Source: an uncultured Adlercreutzia sp. (lineage in GTDB: Bacteria > Actinomycetota > Coriobacteriia > Coriobacteriales > Eggerthellaceae). From it: a DNA stretch of 32,131 nucleotides. Within the stretch, counting starts at the first letter, position 1. Each line of letters begins with the position of its first letter. The DNA lies in contig CAJUFS010000025.1 in the NCBI GenBank assembly GCA_910585575.1, forward strand, positions 233 to 32,363, given 5' to 3'. This document shows positions 30,480 through 32,131 of the stretch, one piece after another. The translations under genes were made by a program, and so were the position numbers. The notes below the pieces were generated by a model. It was not told the origin of the DNA. It saw nothing but the letters and a program-made list of their open reading frames with translations, and ran no database searches.

Positions 30480-31974
30480 CTTGACCTTTAATCCCCGGAC
30501 GCTGTGGTTCGATCCCGGCGATCTGGTTATCGAGAAAGACGCCCCTGTCGTGGTGCGCACGGCCCGCGGCACCGAGTTCGGCATTGCGGCCAGCGACATT
30601 ATCGAAGTGCCCGAGGAGCAGGTAAAGGCGTTGAAGACGCCGCTGCGGCCCGTGGAGCGCCTGGCCACCGACGAGGATGTCGAGCGCGCCGCCGAGATGG
30701 AGCAGAAGTCCCGCGAGGCGCTGCCGGTGTTCAAGGAGATGGCCCGCGAGGCCCACGAGGACATGCATCCGGTGTCGGTGGAGTTTCTGCTCGACGGCGA
30801 CAAGGCGGTCTTCTACTTCGAGGCCGAGGAGCGCATCGACTTCCGCGAGCTGGTGCGCAAGCTGGCGGCTCACTTCCATGTGCGCATCGACATGCGCCAA
30901 ATTGGTGTGCGCGACGAGGCGCGCATGGTGGGCGGCCTGGGCCACTGCGGACAGGAGCTGTGCTGCAAGCGGCTGGGCGGCGAGTTCTGCCCCGTGTCCA
31001 TTCGCATGGCCAAGGAGCAGGGCCTATCTCTCAACCCCCAGAAGATCTCGGGTCTGTGCGGCCGTTTGATGTGCTGCCTGCGCTACGAGTTCGACGCCTA
31101 CAAGGACTTCAAGAGCCGCGCGCCCAAGCTGAACGGCACGGTGCAGACGCCGGCGGGCCCCGCCAAGGTGGTCGACCACGACGTGCCGCGCGAGATCATC
31201 TCGCTCAAGGTGGAGGGTGAAAAGCCGGTGAAGGTGCCCCTGGCCGATTTTGAAGCGCCGCAGGAGGGCAACCGTCCCACCGTGGTGGGCGAGGAGGCCT
31301 GGGAAGAGGCCACCACCGAGCACAGCCCCATGCAGGGCGAGGCGCTCATTTTCACCACGAGCCAGTTCACCGGCTCGGACAAGTTGGCCGAGGGGCCGAA
31401 GGTGCGCCACACAGGGGGCGGTCGCTCGAAGAAGGGCGATGAGGGCTCTCGTCGCTCGGGATCTTCGTCCGGCGGCCGTTCCCGTCGCAGCGGCCGTTCG
31501 GGAAGCGCCGAGGCCGCCCCGGCGCCCCAGCCGCCGCGCCGTCGTCGCCGCTCTACGAAGCTGGCCCAGGGCGAGGACGGCCACGCCTTGGAGCGCGTGT
31601 CCACCTCGCGCAGCGACGCCAAGGGCGAGGGCTCCAAAGACGGCGCACCCAAGCGCGTCCGCCGCACCCGGGACGGCGGCAGCCGCGACGGGGCCAAGCA
31701 GGGCTCTTCCTCCAAACAGAGCCAGGGCGGCCAGCGTAAGGCGAAGAGCGGCGGTCCGCGTCCGGGCCAGAAGTCCTCGGGGCTGCGCCAGCATGACGAC
31801 GCGGCGCGCCGCACCGACGGGGGCGCCTCCAAGGGCAGTGGTCGCCCGGCGGGTCAGGGCTCGGCGCCCAAGGCCGAGGGCGAGGCTGCGCGCAAGCCCC
31901 GGCGCCGTCGTCGCAGCCATAAGCCCAAGGGCGATGGCGGCGGCAATGCCGGCGGAACCAACTTCGGGAACTAG
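30457..31974 (+). CDS. ricT: PSP1/RicT-family protein with long Arg/Ser/Gly-rich tail
   Basis: Homologue of Bacillus YaaT/RicT, part of an iron-sulfur complex that affects RNase Y-dependent mRNA processing. The PSP1 domain covers residues 1 to about 270. The Cys-rich centre GHCGQELCCKRLGGEFCPVS and SGLCGRLMCCLRYE is the expected cluster-binding region. DPGDLVIEKDAPVVV and VEFLLDGDKAVFYFEAEERIDF are also typical. From about residue 315 to 505 the protein is a basic disordered tail with clusters such as RRRRRS and RSGRSGS, absent from the Bacillus protein (about 275 residues in all). AGAGG precedes the ATG. It overlaps holB by 23 bases, which implies tight coupling. The symbol is given by homology and position. 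Confidence 0.88.
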   Translation: MVRVAPINLTFNPRTLWFDPGDLVIEKDAPVVVRTARGTEFGIAASDIIEVPEEQVKALKTPLRPVERLATDEDVERAAEMEQKSREALPVFKEMAREAHEDMHPVSVEFLLDGDKAVFYFEAEERIDFRELVRKLAAHFHVRIDMRQIGVRDEARMVGGLGHCGQELCCKRLGGEFCPVSIRMAKEQGLSLNPQKISGLCGRLMCCLRYEFDAYKDFKSRAPKLNGTVQTPAGPAKVVDHDVPREIISLKVEGEKPVKVPLADFEAPQEGNRPTVVGEEAWEEATTEHSPMQGEALIFTTSQFTGSDKLAEGPKVRHTGGGRSKKGDEGSRRSGSSSGGRSRRSGRSGSAEAAPAPQPPRRRRRSTKLAQGEDGHALERVSTSRSDAKGEGSKDGAPKRVRRTRDGGSRDGAKQGSSSKQSQGGQRKAKSGGPRPGQKSSGLRQHDDAARRTDGGASKGSGRPAGQGSAPKAEGEAARKPRRRRRSHKPKGDGGGNAGGTNFGN

Positions 31975-31989
31975 GAAGGCTTTACAACC

Positions 31990-32131
31990 ATGAACGTGGA
32001 TTACGCGCTTCTGACCGATTTGTACCAGATCACCATGGCCCAGGGCTACTGGGACGCCGGGAAAGTGGACGAGCAAGCCTGCTTCACCATGTACTTCCGC
32101 GACTACCCCTTCAAGGGCGGCTACGCGGTGG
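31990..32131 (+). CDS. Nicotinate phosphoribosyltransferase, 5' part only
   Basis: Only the first 47 codons are in the window. The start MNVDYALLTDLYQITMAQGY and the following FTMYFRDYPFKGGYAV match the opening of bacterial nicotinate phosphoribosyltransferases, where LLTDLYQLTMAQGY and FR-x-P-F-x-GGYAV are hallmarks. The enzyme makes nicotinate mononucleotide for NAD salvage. AGGAAGG (31973-31979) lies 10 bases before the ATG. Only 15 bases separate it from the ricT stop, so it likely belongs to the same operon. Confidence 0.88.
   Translation, partial: MNVDYALLTDLYQITMAQGYWDAGKVDEQACFTMYFRDYPFKGGYAV

Overview
The window is a high-GC, gene-dense, chromosome-like stretch that I read as coming from a member of the Coriobacteriia, most likely Eggerthellaceae (Eggerthella, Adlercreutzia, Gordonibacter or Slackia type). 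This is inferred from gene content, not from a database search. The main pointers are a Tat-exported flavoprotein reductase divergent from a LuxR regulator with a multi-pass membrane N-terminus, class I two-subunit fumarase, ThyX instead of ThyA, a DUF1385 protein, frequent GTG/TTG starts, and an Asp/Glu/Ala-rich proteome. I see no rRNA, tRNA, CRISPR, phage or insertion-sequence gene. No gene-free stretch exceeds about 275 bases.

Layout. 2-811: 3' part of an acetamidase/formamidase. 928-6457: a molybdenum block, with modA-modB-modC for molybdate uptake followed by moaA-moaC for the first steps of molybdenum cofactor synthesis, closed by a strong terminator. 6528-10103: a Tat-lipoprotein FAD reductase and a divergent membrane LuxR regulator. 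10220-14726: yebC, then a short-chain dehydrogenase gene between two terminators, then ruvC-ruvA-ruvB and a small hypothetical gene. 14869-16841: a cold-shock protein, a convergent methyltransferase and thyX. 17051-18448: a DUF1385 membrane protein with a low-complexity insert. 18697-22269: a four-gene polar amino-acid ABC importer (ATPase, binding lipoprotein, two permeases). 22280-22762: a small exported protein on the minus strand. 23023-25518: a topoisomerase IA with an archaeal-like active-site motif and four zinc ribbons. 25531-25728: a nearly 200-base palindromic element between convergent genes. 25775-28581: fumarase subunits (minus) divergent from malic enzyme (plus). 28589-32131: tmk-holB-ricT-like and the start of a nicotinate phosphoribosyltransferase.

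How it fits together. ModABC supplies molybdate and MoaA/MoaC start cofactor synthesis for molybdoenzymes, which this lineage uses heavily in anaerobic respiration. The exported FAD reductase and its divergent regulator look like a separate respiratory or substrate-reduction module with an unknown electron acceptor. Fumarase and malic enzyme interconvert fumarate, malate and pyruvate. ThyX and Tmk make and phosphorylate dTMP. RuvCAB, topoisomerase and HolB are DNA maintenance genes.

The observations most worth a second look are the palindromic element after topA, whose arms carry copies of the topA 3' end; the moaA leader, where one 7-base segment can pair with either of two identical partners, one being the ribosome binding site, and which also holds a chain of overlapping mini-ORFs; a ruvC promoter set into the upstream terminator; the FAD reductase lacking fumarate-reductase signature residues; and several household proteins with unusual extra segments (ModB, permease 1, DUF1385, RicT-like). 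I did not find a clearly new multi-gene defence or metabolic system.
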